Shown here: positions 27,714 through 37,021 of the stretch, in pieces
Numbering within the stretch: the stretch's first letter is position 1
How the letters are laid out: the number at the start of each line of letters is the position of its first letter
Assembly (NCBI GenBank): GCA_016716335.1
Contig: JADJWN010000007.1
Coordinates: 124,001 to 188,000 of the forward strand
Length of the DNA: 64,000 nt
DNA from: Saprospiraceae bacterium
GTDB taxonomy: Bacteria > Bacteroidota > Bacteroidia > Chitinophagales > Saprospiraceae
Reading direction: 5' to 3'
Program-made: the position numbers and the translations under genes
The notes under the pieces: generated by a model
Database searches by the model: none
The model's input: only the letters and a program-made list of their open reading frames with translations
What the model was told of the DNA's origin: nothing

Positions 27714-28041
27714 CTGCAGAATAAATTTTGTTTCAATTACAGCTCAAAATTGACTCATTTCTGATGTTGAGTAAAGAATTATCCGGTAAGCAGTGGATAA
27801 TTGCTTTTGTAGTGTATCTGATTAAAATCGAAGTGTTTTGCCTGGATTATTAATTTTACGTCTGCTTTGTGAGGTTGAGTAGTTTAGAATCAAAAGTCCG
27901 GTTTATTCCCTTGTCTGAAATAGATAAAAGAATAGATTTTATCTTTGATTCTGCAAACAGAGTTAAGCGGTAATTTGGCATAGTCAGACCTTAAATCCAT
28001 GTATTCTCCGGATTATCTGTTGAATTTATCCTTCCGACCAA
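27714..28041. other. Intergenic region, nothing recognised
   Basis: About 330 bp of AT-rich sequence between two minus-strand lipoprotein genes. It should hold the promoter of the 27126-27713 gene. I saw no open frame of interest, no strong hairpin, no tRNA and no clean TAnnTTTG box. Confidence 0.35.
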
Positions 28042-28398
28042 TTATTTATCTACATTCCCAATAAGGAAATTTCCATTCTTTTCCCAAACAAATCCATAAT
28101 ACTGAAACTGTAAAGTGACCCCGTCTGCAGTTGTCCTGCCACTTTGTCCGATGGGAGTTGCGACAGAAAGAGCCAGTCTCCTGAGTTTGCCATTATCAAA
28201 AAATTCACTTCCTGAAAAGTCTATTGAAAATCCCAGTTCCTTTGCTCTTTGAGCGAAATCTTCCATTTCAGATTTTGTGGATTGATGTGATAGTTTTAAT
28301 ACGGTTTTTTCTTCTGATAATTGGGTGATTGTGGGCAATTCTTTCGGACTACATGCCAGAAGAAAGGTAAATGGAATCAGCAGTAAATAAGTCTTCAT
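28042..28398 (-). CDS. Small lipoprotein
   Basis: A 118-residue protein. MKTYLLLIPFTFLLACSPKE is a lipoprotein signal with Cys at residue 16. The remainder has one amphipathic helix (KSEMEDFAQRAKELGFSID) and several strands (KLRRLALSVAT, VTLQFQYYGFVWEKNGNFLIG), suggesting a small alpha/beta fold. No family recognised. It lies 9 bp downstream of the GH13 gene on the same strand, so co-transcription is likely and it may assist that surface enzyme. Confidence 0.55.
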   Translation of the reverse strand: MKTYLLLIPFTFLLACSPKELPTITQLSEEKTVLKLSHQSTKSEMEDFAQRAKELGFSIDFSGSEFFDNGKLRRLALSVATPIGQSGRTTADGVTLQFQYYGFVWEKNGNFLIGNVDK

Positions 28399-28407
28399 AT
28401 GATTATC

Positions 28408-31224
28408 CTATTTCGTTGTCAATAATTTTTTGCTGAAGTATACACCTTCTCCATATAATTTTAGCACATATAATCCTGCTCCCAAATGATTGATATCGAG
28501 TTGGATTTCCTGTTCACCGTAATCCAGTTGCATATCTGCAATGCTCATTATCTTCCTACCGTTGATATCTGTAATTTCCAGTTGATAAATTCCACTCTTG
28601 TTTAATTGCAGATGCAGCTGGACCAGATCATTTGCAGGATTTGGAGTAATTGAAAAAAGCTGGTTATCAAGCTGATAGTTGACAGTACTGCTGATAATGT
28701 CCGGATTAAACATTTTTACATCCGAATACAATCTGTATTCTCCGGGAGCGAGCAGGATAGAAGCTGATGTGGATGTCACAGTGATGCTGTCTCCTGTGAA
28801 GTATTCATACCATTTGCCGGTTTTAGGAAAGCCCGGATTGGAGCTGATGGCCGCCACTCCAAAGTTTCCGATGATATTAATATTGTGTTGCGGACTTCTG
28901 AGCTGAATAGTCTTGTAAGCATTGGCTACATTGAGTGTAAAATCGTTGGTGCGGAATACCGGATATTCCTGCTTCAACCTTCCCATAGCTGCAAACACAT
29001 TATACACCTTTCTTCTCCTTTCATCCTGCAGATAATCCCATCGTATAGGCTTTCGGGCCAGTCTGCAATTGTTGTTGATAGTACCATTGGTGCATCTGTT
29101 GATGGAGAAATCATATCCGAGTTCTCCGAATTGCCAGATCATCTTAGGTCCCGGGATCGGCAAAAAGAAAGTGGTAGCCGTTTCTATTCTGGAGAGTGCA
29201 GTGGTAAGATTTCTGACAGAATAACTTCCGGCACTGTTGCCAAACTGCAGATTTTTATACATCAGTCTTTCTTCATCGTGACTTTCCATATAGCCCACTA
29301 CATGTGGATCGTTCCAGCCTCTTTGTTTATGGGATATCCAGTTGAAGTTAGACTTGTTATTGTCATGAAACCCCATGGTGGCTTCATTATAGCTGAAATT
29401 GAGATTTCCCCAAAGCATAAATCCGAAGTTAGCCAGTTCTCTTTCTTCAGAATTGTCGCAGAAGTGCTCCAGAATCAAAATGCTTTTTGGATCAAAATCC
29501 CAGATTTTACTGCCCATGCGCTTCAGTATAGCTATTCTTGAGGCATCATAATTGCTCGCTGTAGCTTCCGTACTTTGTCGTTGGGTAAATCCTTTGGTGA
29601 GGTCGAAACGATATCCGTCGATTTTATACTCTTCAATCCAGTATCTCAGGATTTGATCCATCCATTCGCGGGTGTACTGGCTTTCATGGTTGATGTCAAA
29701 ACCCACATTGTAAGGGTGGGTGGCTTCCACATTCAGCCATGGATTGTTGGGTGCCGGACGGTTGTTGGCACTATCCCAGTACAGTCTGGCCAACGGGCTT
29801 TGTCCGAATGCATGATTGAAGACCACATCTACCAATACGGCAATACCACGTCTGTGGCATTCATCTACCAGCCTTTTGAATGCATCAGGACTACCATAGT
29901 ATTTGTCAAGTGCCATGTGGAAGGAAGGATTGTATCCCCAGCTGTCATTTCCCTCAAATTCATTAATCGGCATCAGCTCTATGGCATTGACGCCCAGTTT
30001 CTGCAGATAATCCAGGGTATCCATCAGATTCTGATAACTCTGTACTGCCAGAAAATCCCTCATCAGAAGCTCATAAATGAATAAATTGCTCTGGTCGGGT
30101 CTTTGGTAGTCTGCATATTGCCAGGCAAATTCATCTTTCCTGGGCTTGAATACTGTGACTATTCCATTGGTTTTTCCGGTAGGGTAGGGTGGTATGTCTG
30201 CAAAAACCTGAGCAGGTATAAACGGATCGTTGGAGGGATCGAGTATCATTTCACTCATGGGGTCTGCAATCCGGATATTACCGTCCACAAGATACTGGTA
30301 GGTATATTCTTTATCAGGTTCGAGCCCTGCAATGTCCAGCCACCAGTATTGTCCATCCGGAGTATTTTTCATAAAATAGTCATTGCTGATGGCATAGTCA
30401 GTAAAATCGCCAACGACATAAACATTTTGCTTACCGGGAGCCTGCAGCACCAATCGGATAGCAGTATCGGTGAGCCTGTTGATACCCAGTTTTGACAAAG
30501 GTGGCAAGGCTGCTTTTTCCGGTTCGGGTAGTATAACGTATGAAAATCCTCCCCGAATGGTATCTGCATCCACGGCTACTTCATATCTGATTTTGTGTTC
30601 ACCGGCATTGGCGGCAATCAGATCATAATCCAGCCTGATATCTTTTGTTGAAGTGAGGAGGTCATCATTATCAAATAATGAGATCTGAGCTTCCGCTGAC
30701 GCGGCAATTCTCACAGGTATGGTACTACCCGGTTGGGCTATAAAGGATTTTTCTACTGGTGACAACAGCAATGCCTGCAATCCTGAAGCAGGGTCGTACA
30801 CATCTACAAATATATCCTGAAAGTCTGCGGTTTTGCCCTCTTTGCTTCCATTCACGTTTCTGAATACAAAGGCGAGTCGCAGCACTCTTTCATTGGCGGG
30901 TACATTATGAAACTGGCGGATATTGTAGCTGATGCGATGTTTGTTGTTACCTATGTTGGTCATTTTTACCCTTGCATCGTCGGTACCCCAGTTGCCAACC
31001 ACATGCCTCCATTGAGTGGAGGATGTGCTCAGATTGGTGACGACTCCCGCATGCATGTACACCTGTGCCTCACCTACCAAGCCTCTGCTGCCTTGTGTGG
31101 CATCATATATCACTGTGATATTGTCATTTTCTTTGAAAAATATCGGATCTATGGATACAATCTGCCCTTGCAGCAGACTTAAAATGGAAAATTTTATAAA
31201 GGCAGCAACGATGAATCTGAACAT
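28408..31224 (-). CDS. T9SS-exported GH13 alpha-amylase-family enzyme
   Basis: A 938-residue secreted glycoside hydrolase. After the signal peptide come beta-sandwich modules, including a CBM48-like segment (QNVYVVGDFTDYAISNDYF). The (beta/alpha)8 catalytic domain occupies roughly residues 370-780. Conserved GH13 regions are VLVDVVFNHAFG (region I), GYRFDLTKGF with the nucleophile Asp (region II), SILILEHFC with the acid/base Glu (region III) and YMESHDEERL with the third Asp (region IV). The C-terminal ~80 residues (FSITPNPANDLVQL, ITDINGRKIMS, LGAGLYVLKLY) are a T9SS sorting domain, so the enzyme should be surface-bound or released. The substrate is probably an alpha-glucan, but exact specificity cannot be read. 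A small lipoprotein follows at 9 bp. Confidence 0.9.
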   Translation of the reverse strand: MFRFIVAAFIKFSILSLLQGQIVSIDPIFFKENDNITVIYDATQGSRGLVGEAQVYMHAGVVTNLSTSSTQWRHVVGNWGTDDARVKMTNIGNNKHRISYNIRQFHNVPANERVLRLAFVFRNVNGSKEGKTADFQDIFVDVYDPASGLQALLLSPVEKSFIAQPGSTIPVRIAASAEAQISLFDNDDLLTSTKDIRLDYDLIAANAGEHKIRYEVAVDADTIRGGFSYVILPEPEKAALPPLSKLGINRLTDTAIRLVLQAPGKQNVYVVGDFTDYAISNDYFMKNTPDGQYWWLDIAGLEPDKEYTYQYLVDGNIRIADPMSEMILDPSNDPFIPAQVFADIPPYPTGKTNGIVTVFKPRKDEFAWQYADYQRPDQSNLFIYELLMRDFLAVQSYQNLMDTLDYLQKLGVNAIELMPINEFEGNDSWGYNPSFHMALDKYYGSPDAFKRLVDECHRRGIAVLVDVVFNHAFGQSPLARLYWDSANNRPAPNNPWLNVEATHPYNVGFDINHESQYTREWMDQILRYWIEEYKIDGYRFDLTKGFTQRQSTEATASNYDASRIAILKRMGSKIWDFDPKSILILEHFCDNSEERELANFGFMLWGNLNFSYNEATMGFHDNNKSNFNWISHKQRGWNDPHVVGYMESHDEERLMYKNLQFGNSAGSYSVRNLTTALSRIETATTFFLPIPGPKMIWQFGELGYDFSINRCTNGTINNNCRLARKPIRWDYLQDERRRKVYNVFAAMGRLKQEYPVFRTNDFTLNVANAYKTIQLRSPQHNINIIGNFGVAAISSNPGFPKTGKWYEYFTGDSITVTSTSASILLAPGEYRLYSDVKMFNPDIISSTVNYQLDNQLFSITPNPANDLVQLHLQLNKSGIYQLEITDINGRKIMSIADMQLDYGEQEIQLDINHLGAGLYVLKLYGEGVYFSKKLLTTK

Positions 31225-31458
31225 ATTTTTGATTTTATATAGATTGATTTATGAATGTATTATGATGCTGAAAGCATACTCCGGATTTCAGGATTACTGA
31301 ATCTTTGAATTGGCAAAATATTACATTTCAGACTAAATCCTGATAAGATAAAGTGAAATTAACAAATTGCTGTCTCACACAAGACATATCAGAGATGCAC
31401 AAAATCACAACTATTGTGAGATTTTACTTGCGCATAGGAGTAATTACAAACCGGGGAA

Positions 31459-32301
31459 TCAAAGCCTTTCCTCCTCATTATACTGAATGGAAGGCCTGTA
31501 CCCCAGGAAGGGAATTTTGAGCAGTGTCATCAGATCATCAGATTCCGCCCTGGCCATATGGGTATCTACTCCGTATTTCAGCTTGGTATTGTCCACATAG
31601 GTGAAGGTGCCGAATATTCTGTCCCAAAAGGAAAATATATTCCCATAGTTGGAATCCGAATAAGGCTGACGGTAATGATGATGTACTCTATGCATATTGG
31701 GTGTACAGATGACCCACATCAGGGCATCATCCAGCCATTTGGGCATATTGACATTAGAGTGATTGAATTGTGTCAGTACTACCGACATCGTCTGGTACAT
31801 AAACACCATCCACATCGGTGCACCAATTACCAGCACTGCAAGGGTCGTAAATACAAACCTGAATACACTTTCGCCGGGATGATGACGGTTGGCAGAGGTG
31901 GTATCAATATTCTGATCCGAATGATGCACTAAGTGAAACATCCACATCCACTTAACTTTGTGTTCTATCCAGTGGATGAAATAGGCTCCTATCAGGTCCA
32001 TCAGGAGTATTCCGATTATCATGAAGGCCCAAAGAGGCAGTTCCAGCCATTGAATGAGCCCGAACTTGTGAGCCACTACCCAATCCGAAGTTTTTACCAG
32101 GATAAATGCCAGTGAAAAATTCACCAAAATCGTAGTGAGCGTAAGAAACAGATTGGGGCCTGCATGCTTCCATTTTTTATAATTAAATCTGAATAATGGT
32201 ACGGCACTTTCAAGCAACCAGAAGAAAGTAAGTCCTCCGACAAGTATAAGTGTCCGGTGTGCAGAAGGAATATGGCTGAAATATTCTATGATAGAATCCA
32301 T
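31459..32301 (-). CDS. Fatty-acid/sterol hydroxylase superfamily membrane di-iron protein
   Basis: A membrane enzyme of 280 residues. The ATG at 32301 (MDSIIEYFSHIPSAHR) is preferred to the longer frame opening at 32355, which adds an unrelated 18-residue extension. The eight-histidine signature of the family is present in order: HWIEH, HLVHHSD, NRHHPGE and HRVHHHYRQPYSDSNYG, followed by the usual FWDRIFGTF. Four or so transmembrane helices flank it. Members insert oxygen into lipids or sterol-like substrates using a non-haem di-iron centre; which lipid is used here is unknown. Separated from the OmpA gene upstream by a strong terminator at 32394-32426. Confidence 0.88.
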   Translation of the reverse strand: MDSIIEYFSHIPSAHRTLILVGGLTFFWLLESAVPLFRFNYKKWKHAGPNLFLTLTTILVNFSLAFILVKTSDWVVAHKFGLIQWLELPLWAFMIIGILLMDLIGAYFIHWIEHKVKWMWMFHLVHHSDQNIDTTSANRHHPGESVFRFVFTTLAVLVIGAPMWMVFMYQTMSVVLTQFNHSNVNMPKWLDDALMWVICTPNMHRVHHHYRQPYSDSNYGNIFSFWDRIFGTFTYVDNTKLKYGVDTHMARAESDDLMTLLKIPFLGYRPSIQYNEEERL

Positions 32302-32393
32302 GTGGCAAATGATTGAGAGTATAAAGTTATAACTTAAAGGACTTACCACATACACAGATTCATAGAAAAAAGTTTACAGGAAAGTAAGAAAAC

Positions 32394-32426
32394 AAAAAAG
32401 GCTTCTGTTTTGCAGAAGCCTTTTTT
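32394..32426 (-). terminator. Rho-independent terminator of the OmpA/TSP3 gene
   Basis: Perfect 8-bp stem (GGCTTCTG paired with CAGAAGCC) with a 5-base loop, flanked by six A on one side and six T on the other, so it can terminate in both directions. It lies 22 bp beyond the stop of the OmpA-family gene. Confidence 0.85.
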
Positions 32427-32448
32427 ATGAATCTCTCCGAAAATCGGA

Positions 32449-34191
32449 TTAATAACCACTATTCTTATCACCGGTACCTTTGGAGCTGCCGGTGGATTTT
32501 ACTCCGGTTCCCATGCCTTTTCCGGCAGAACCTTCCGGTCTGGACATTTCTTTATCTTCCGGCATACATACTCTGAACTCTACTCTTCTGTTCATGTAGT
32601 GTTCTGTATTCGATCTGCTACCCGGAGCCAGAGGGGTTTCTTCACCACCATACATCAGCTTAAATCTACTTCTGTCAATACCGTATCTGCTCGTAAGGTA
32701 GTTGATAGCTGCCTCTGCTCTGTTGTAGGACAAAGTGTTGTTGTAAGCATTGGAATGTCTTACGTCTGTGTGACCGATTACAGCTACACACACATCAGGA
32801 CACATTTTCATTACATTGGCTACATGATGCAGATGTCCAAAGAATTCAGGCTTGACATTATATCTGTCAAGGTCAAAATGAATCATAGGGAGGAACCACT
32901 TACCACAGTCAGATCTTCCTTTCATTTTGGCATCAATCATTCTATTGACATCAGCCTCTGTGATGCAACACTTCACATCTGCTACGCCGTCCTTATTGAC
33001 CGGATAACCCGGAGGAGAGTATGGCTCCTTATCTCTGTAATCCGGAATACCATCCCCGTCACTATCCAATGCAATACCTCGTGTATCTACAGGAGCACCT
33101 GCAGGAGTATCTTTTTCCTGATCCAGCATATCTATCACACCGTCACCGTCACTATCTGTAAGATCAAGAGCAGGTCTTTGTTTGAGTTCTGCAATATCAT
33201 TCATCTGTGCACTGATCGGGTTCAACCAGTAAAGAGGCTCAGTGACTTTACTGAAGTTGCCGAGATTGATACCCAGGCGTAGATTGGTGTAATGTCCGAT
33301 ATCATTGTTATTGGTCTGATCCAGAGCTGTCCTGAATCTGATACCATCCAGCGCATCATTATCAGAGAGCATTACCTGATGCTCAAGTCCGATGTTGATT
33401 CTTTTGCTAAGCTTACGTGAAACCCCGACAGAGGCAGTAAATACAGCATGTACATTGGTCTCATCACCTAATCTGAAAATACCCGCCTTTTTCCATCCCG
33501 GAGTCTCATAGGTATTGTCATATCTGGATTTCACGTTATCCCTTATTTCCTTTCTTCCTGCTCTGGTATCGAAATTCCCCTGTAATGCTGCAAGACCGGA
33601 GTAAGGATTGCCATTGGCATCCAGGAGATTGAGGTGTGCGCTGTGTGAAGAGAGACCGATACCCAGTGCAGTGTACCAATTCCATTTGTTTCGTTCTTTA
33701 TGGAAAAGGAGATTACCGATATTCAATACCCCTTGCAAAGCTACATAGCCATAATTGGTTTTGTAAGCAGGAAACCAGCCATCCTGATTGGCATACGGTG
33801 CAAAGACATCTTCTACCAATCCACCACCTCTGCTGGAATGCGACCAGATTTGAGGATCAAGGCCTCTGGCCTGACCATACATGAAATCCCCTCTGATAGA
33901 AAAAGCATAGTGAATCGCCTTTCTCAGGTGTAATCCCAAACCATACCCAGCAGGAAAAAGTCTGTCCACATCACCATCTATCATGTAATGTCCTAAGTGA
34001 ATTCCTAATTCCCAGGCGTTTTTTGGTTTTGCGGAGTATTCTGCTTTCCCCATTCTCCAGTTTTTGTTCTGCTCCGGATCAACTGTCATTTCATCGGTGA
34101 TCACTGGTTTGGTGAAAGCATCACTCTGAGCATCAAGTACATAAAAACTTAAAGCACAGAAGATAAAGGTGTAAATTAATTTCCTTGTCAT
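32449..34191 (-). CDS. OmpA-family envelope protein with TSP3 repeats
   Basis: A 580-residue outer-membrane protein. A signal peptide (FIFCALSFYVLDAQ) is followed by a barrel-like N-terminal half, then two Ca-binding thrombospondin type 3 repeats (DSDGDGVIDMLDQEKDT and DSDGDGIPDYRDKEPYS). The OmpA peptidoglycan-binding domain carries VAVIGHTDVRHSNAYNNTLSYNRAEAAINYL and NRRVEFRV. The final 30 residues are a Gly/Ser/Lys/Thr-rich tail (GKGMGTGVKSTGSSKGTG). A TATATTTG box on the minus strand at 34223-34230, about 31 bp before the ATG, is a good Bacteroidota -7 element, though no matching -33 TTG is evident. Role: anchoring the outer membrane to the wall; a specific partner is not indicated. Confidence 0.88.
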   Translation of the reverse strand: MTRKLIYTFIFCALSFYVLDAQSDAFTKPVITDEMTVDPEQNKNWRMGKAEYSAKPKNAWELGIHLGHYMIDGDVDRLFPAGYGLGLHLRKAIHYAFSIRGDFMYGQARGLDPQIWSHSSRGGGLVEDVFAPYANQDGWFPAYKTNYGYVALQGVLNIGNLLFHKERNKWNWYTALGIGLSSHSAHLNLLDANGNPYSGLAALQGNFDTRAGRKEIRDNVKSRYDNTYETPGWKKAGIFRLGDETNVHAVFTASVGVSRKLSKRINIGLEHQVMLSDNDALDGIRFRTALDQTNNNDIGHYTNLRLGINLGNFSKVTEPLYWLNPISAQMNDIAELKQRPALDLTDSDGDGVIDMLDQEKDTPAGAPVDTRGIALDSDGDGIPDYRDKEPYSPPGYPVNKDGVADVKCCITEADVNRMIDAKMKGRSDCGKWFLPMIHFDLDRYNVKPEFFGHLHHVANVMKMCPDVCVAVIGHTDVRHSNAYNNTLSYNRAEAAINYLTSRYGIDRSRFKLMYGGEETPLAPGSRSNTEHYMNRRVEFRVCMPEDKEMSRPEGSAGKGMGTGVKSTGSSKGTGDKNSGY

Positions 34192-34669
34192 AGGTCAGTG
34201 TTTAATAACTATTAATGTTTGGCAAATATAGGTCTATTATGGCGATTTGGAGTTAGCTATGTATTAATAAAATTTAAAATAACCCTTTTATTGAGCAAAA
34301 ATACCCTAAAAACAGTATAAATTATTCAGTGAAAACCCTTGGTTATTAACATTTCATGTCTGTATTTTGACCGAATTTGTTACTTATTCAGGCAATATTA
34401 TTGCCATTGATTCATTTCCTGAAAAACTTATATCAAATATCACGCCAAGATAATAAACATTCCCATTTACCATGATACTCATCTCTGTTAGTGGTACTTA
34501 TATTTGTATAACTGTAATAAAAGATGCCCTAATTGGTTTCTGACACTAATAGCCTTGGTCGTGCTGTATTTTTGACATTTTCAATATTAAAATACACATT
34601 AAAAAAATATGTAAAGTTTAAGTATCTTTTATTCAAATAAATATATCTTTGTGCTTGCTAAAAATTAGA
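34192..34669. other. AT-rich divergent promoter region
   Basis: About 480 bp between the divergent ompA-like and arginase-fold genes. It contains a minus-strand -7-like box at 34223-34230 and plus-strand TAnnTTTG matches at 34499-34506 (TATATTTG) and 34644-34651 (TATCTTTG). The last would put transcription start almost on the arginase-fold start codon. No hairpin, tRNA or open frame was found. Confidence 0.45.
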
Positions 34670-35683
34670 ATGATGTTAAAAATGTGGCTTGCACCTTCAG
34701 AAATTGACACTCCTGATAATGTCAGATCGTTTTTCAATACCTCACTGACTGATCAGATTTCGGATTATCAGGATCTGGGTCGTCCCGATGTGGTGTTAAT
34801 CGGATTTGACAGGACTTTGTGTGAGCAGGTACGCACCCACCTTTATCGTTTTTATAACCATTTCAGGAATATCCGGATTGCTGATCTGGGTAATTTAATT
34901 CAGGAGAATGCAGATTTTGCCACCCCCTTAATCAGTGAACTTGTCAATAATAAGGCCATTCCGGTTATAGTGGGTGCTGACGGCGCATTAATGGAATCCA
35001 TGATAAATGCAACACAATCCGCAGTGACCGTGATTTCCAACAGGATTGAAGAGCCAGCTTCCTTTGGTACTGTTCCAATCAACTATCTTGCCTTTCAACG
35101 CCATCTGGTGCCCTACAATGTACTGGGCAGCCTGGATGATAACTGTATGATGGCTTTGAGTCTGGGCAAAATAAGGACTCACCCCAATTTGCTCGAACCC
35201 TTCCTGAGGGATTGTGGTTTGTTGTGTCTGGATCTTAATGCTGTCAGGTCTTCTGAGGTGCCTCATATCTCCGATGCCTGTCCGTCCGGACTCACTACAG
35301 AAGAACTATGCCAAACCATGAAGTTTGCCGGCATGTCCAGCCGACTGGAGGCAGTGCTGATAAAGGCAAACTGTTGCCCTGAGAGTCACAATGAAGCTAA
35401 AGTCATAGCTGAGGCTGTATGGTATTTGCTGGAAGGCCTGAATATGAGTACCAAAGATCACCCGAAAGACCGGACTCCCTGCAAAGAGTTTTTAGTCACT
35501 ATTCCGGATATGGACACTGACCTTACCTTTGTCAGAAGTGAGCTCTCCGGCAAGTGGTGGCTGAAAGTGCACGATTACCCGGAAAATGAAGTGATTTACA
35601 TTGCATGTGCCCATGAAGAGTACCAACAGGCAGTCAGCGGGCATGAACTGCCGGAGCGATTGGCTAAATTTATTTTGCACTGA
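34670..35683 (+). CDS. Arginase-fold protein lacking the metal-binding residues
   Basis: A 337-residue member of the arginase/agmatinase/formimidoylglutamase fold. Landmarks in order are the DVVLIGFD strand, IPVIVGADGALMESM where active enzymes have GGDH, and LLCLDLNAVRSSEVPH, comparable to the DxDxxR(A/S) segment. These are followed by CPSGLTTEELCQTMKFAGMSSRLEAVLI and SHNEAKVIAEAVWYLLEG. The His of GGDH and the Asp/His pair of the DAHxD motif are missing, so it should not hold a dimanganese centre. Starts at ATG 34670 or 34673; the frame open from a TTG at 34649 is less likely. Similar degenerate arginase-like genes lie near gliding/T9SS genes in other Bacteroidota as far as I recall, so it may be a structural partner rather than an enzyme. 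Confidence 0.75.
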   Translation: MMLKMWLAPSEIDTPDNVRSFFNTSLTDQISDYQDLGRPDVVLIGFDRTLCEQVRTHLYRFYNHFRNIRIADLGNLIQENADFATPLISELVNNKAIPVIVGADGALMESMINATQSAVTVISNRIEEPASFGTVPINYLAFQRHLVPYNVLGSLDDNCMMALSLGKIRTHPNLLEPFLRDCGLLCLDLNAVRSSEVPHISDACPSGLTTEELCQTMKFAGMSSRLEAVLIKANCCPESHNEAKVIAEAVWYLLEGLNMSTKDHPKDRTPCKEFLVTIPDMDTDLTFVRSELSGKWWLKVHDYPENEVIYIACAHEEYQQAVSGHELPERLAKFILH

Positions 35684-35706
35684 ATTTCAGGACCGACATT
35701 AAATCT

Positions 35707-36977
35707 TTAATCTTTCAGCAGTTTTTCTAAGGCAATACCTCTGGATCCCTTAAGGAGTACTGAGCATCCGGGGTGAACTGATTTGAAAAAATATGCTTTG
35801 GCCGAGTGGACATCCGGAAAGAAATGGTATGGGTACTGTTCTCTGAATTGGTAAAAATCAGGACCCACCAGCAGGACATCTTCCCATTTATATTGAGATA
35901 TCCTTGATAATAAATGACCGTGTTCTTCATAGCTCTCTTCACCGAGTTCGAGCATATCTCCCAGGATCAGGATTTTATCAGGGTAGTCAGAATTGCTGAA
36001 ACTTTCGATACTGGCTGCCATGCTGCTTGGATTGGCATTGTAGGCATCCAGGATGTAGGTTATGTCTCCCTGTTTCAATATCTGACTTCTGTTATTTTGT
36101 GGTATATAACTGCAGACCGCATCCCGTATTACTTCCTCGTCTATATCGAAATAGTTACCCATGGCTATACTCAGGGCAATGTTATCTAAATTGTACAAAC
36201 CTATTATATGGGTATTGAATGCCAGTTTTGTTTCCCCCAGAGTAAAACTCAGATAGGGATTGCTGCTAACATCCCTGCATAAATTTTGGGTACTGTACGG
36301 AATTACCTGTACGTCTTTGGGCAGCAGGCTGATTAGTACCTTATCATCAGTATTTACAAAGATCTTTCCTTGCCTGGATGCTAAGAATCTGTACATTTCC
36401 GACTTGCCTTTTTTTACTCCTTCAATGCCGCCGAAACCTTCCAGATGTGCCTTGCCTATATTGGTGATTGCACCAAAATCAGGTTCAGCAATAGTGCACA
36501 GGTCATGAATTTCGCCCTGATGATTGGCACCCATTTCTACAAACATCATTTCAGTATCTGAGGGGGCTGAAAGTATGGTGAGAGGTACTCCGATATGATT
36601 ATTGAGGTTACCTGCCGTGGCATGCAACCTGAATTTTTTCTCAATACCGCACTGCACAATTCTTTGGAGGTCGTCTTGCCGTTTGATCCCGTGATGGCTA
36701 TCACAGGTATTCCCAATGTCCTGCGGTGGTGTTGCGCAAGATTTTGTAATGTCGTCAGACTGTCTTCAACCCTGATAATTCTTTCATTTTTGAATGGGAT
36801 GTCCTCATCAGTTATGGCCAATGCGGCACCATTCCTGATTGCCTGTTCTGCAAACTGATTACCATTAAAATTCGCTCCCTTCAAAGCGAAGAAAAGGCAT
36901 CCCTCTGTGATATTCCGGCTGTCTGTGGATATCACCGGATTTCGAAGATAAATGTCGTATAATGCGCTTAGCTCCAT
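35707..36977 (-). CDS. murF: UDP-MurNAc-tripeptide--D-Ala-D-Ala ligase, frameshifted
   Basis: Cytoplasmic Mur ligase that adds D-Ala-D-Ala to UDP-MurNAc-tripeptide, the last soluble step of peptidoglycan precursor synthesis. Visible motifs are STDSRNITEGCLFFALKG (N-terminal substrate domain), ITGSNGKTTSKEL (ATP P-loop), MFVEMGANHQGEI, ITNIGKAHLEGFGG and LDAYNANPSSM, all diagnostic of MurF. The frame is split at the A6 run at 36634-36639. One more A joins ELCSAVLRK to KFRLHATAGNLNNHIGVP, giving one protein of about 423 residues, normal for MurF. The ATG at 36977 is preferred; the longer frame begins inside the gldJ terminator. It directly follows gldJ on the same strand, an arrangement I recall from other gliding Bacteroidota. 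Confidence 0.9.
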
Positions 36978-36985
36978 AATCAAAC

Positions 36986-37012
36986 AAAAAAGCCCTTGTG
37001 ACAAGGGCTTTT
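36986..37012 (-). terminator. Rho-independent terminator after gldJ
   Basis: Seven-bp stem GCCCTTG/CAAGGGC with a 3-base loop, preceded on the plus strand by a run of six A (six U in the minus transcript). It sits 10 bp after the gldJ stop and just before the murF start, so murF expression either depends on read-through or has its own start signal. Confidence 0.8.
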
Positions 37013-37021
37013 AAAAATTTA

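Noticed and set aside
36546..36657. Programmed frameshift in murF and the other split genes
   Set aside because: No slippery heptamer plus pseudoknot is common to the sites, and all breaks need the same +1-base repair in unrelated genes; missing bases are simpler.
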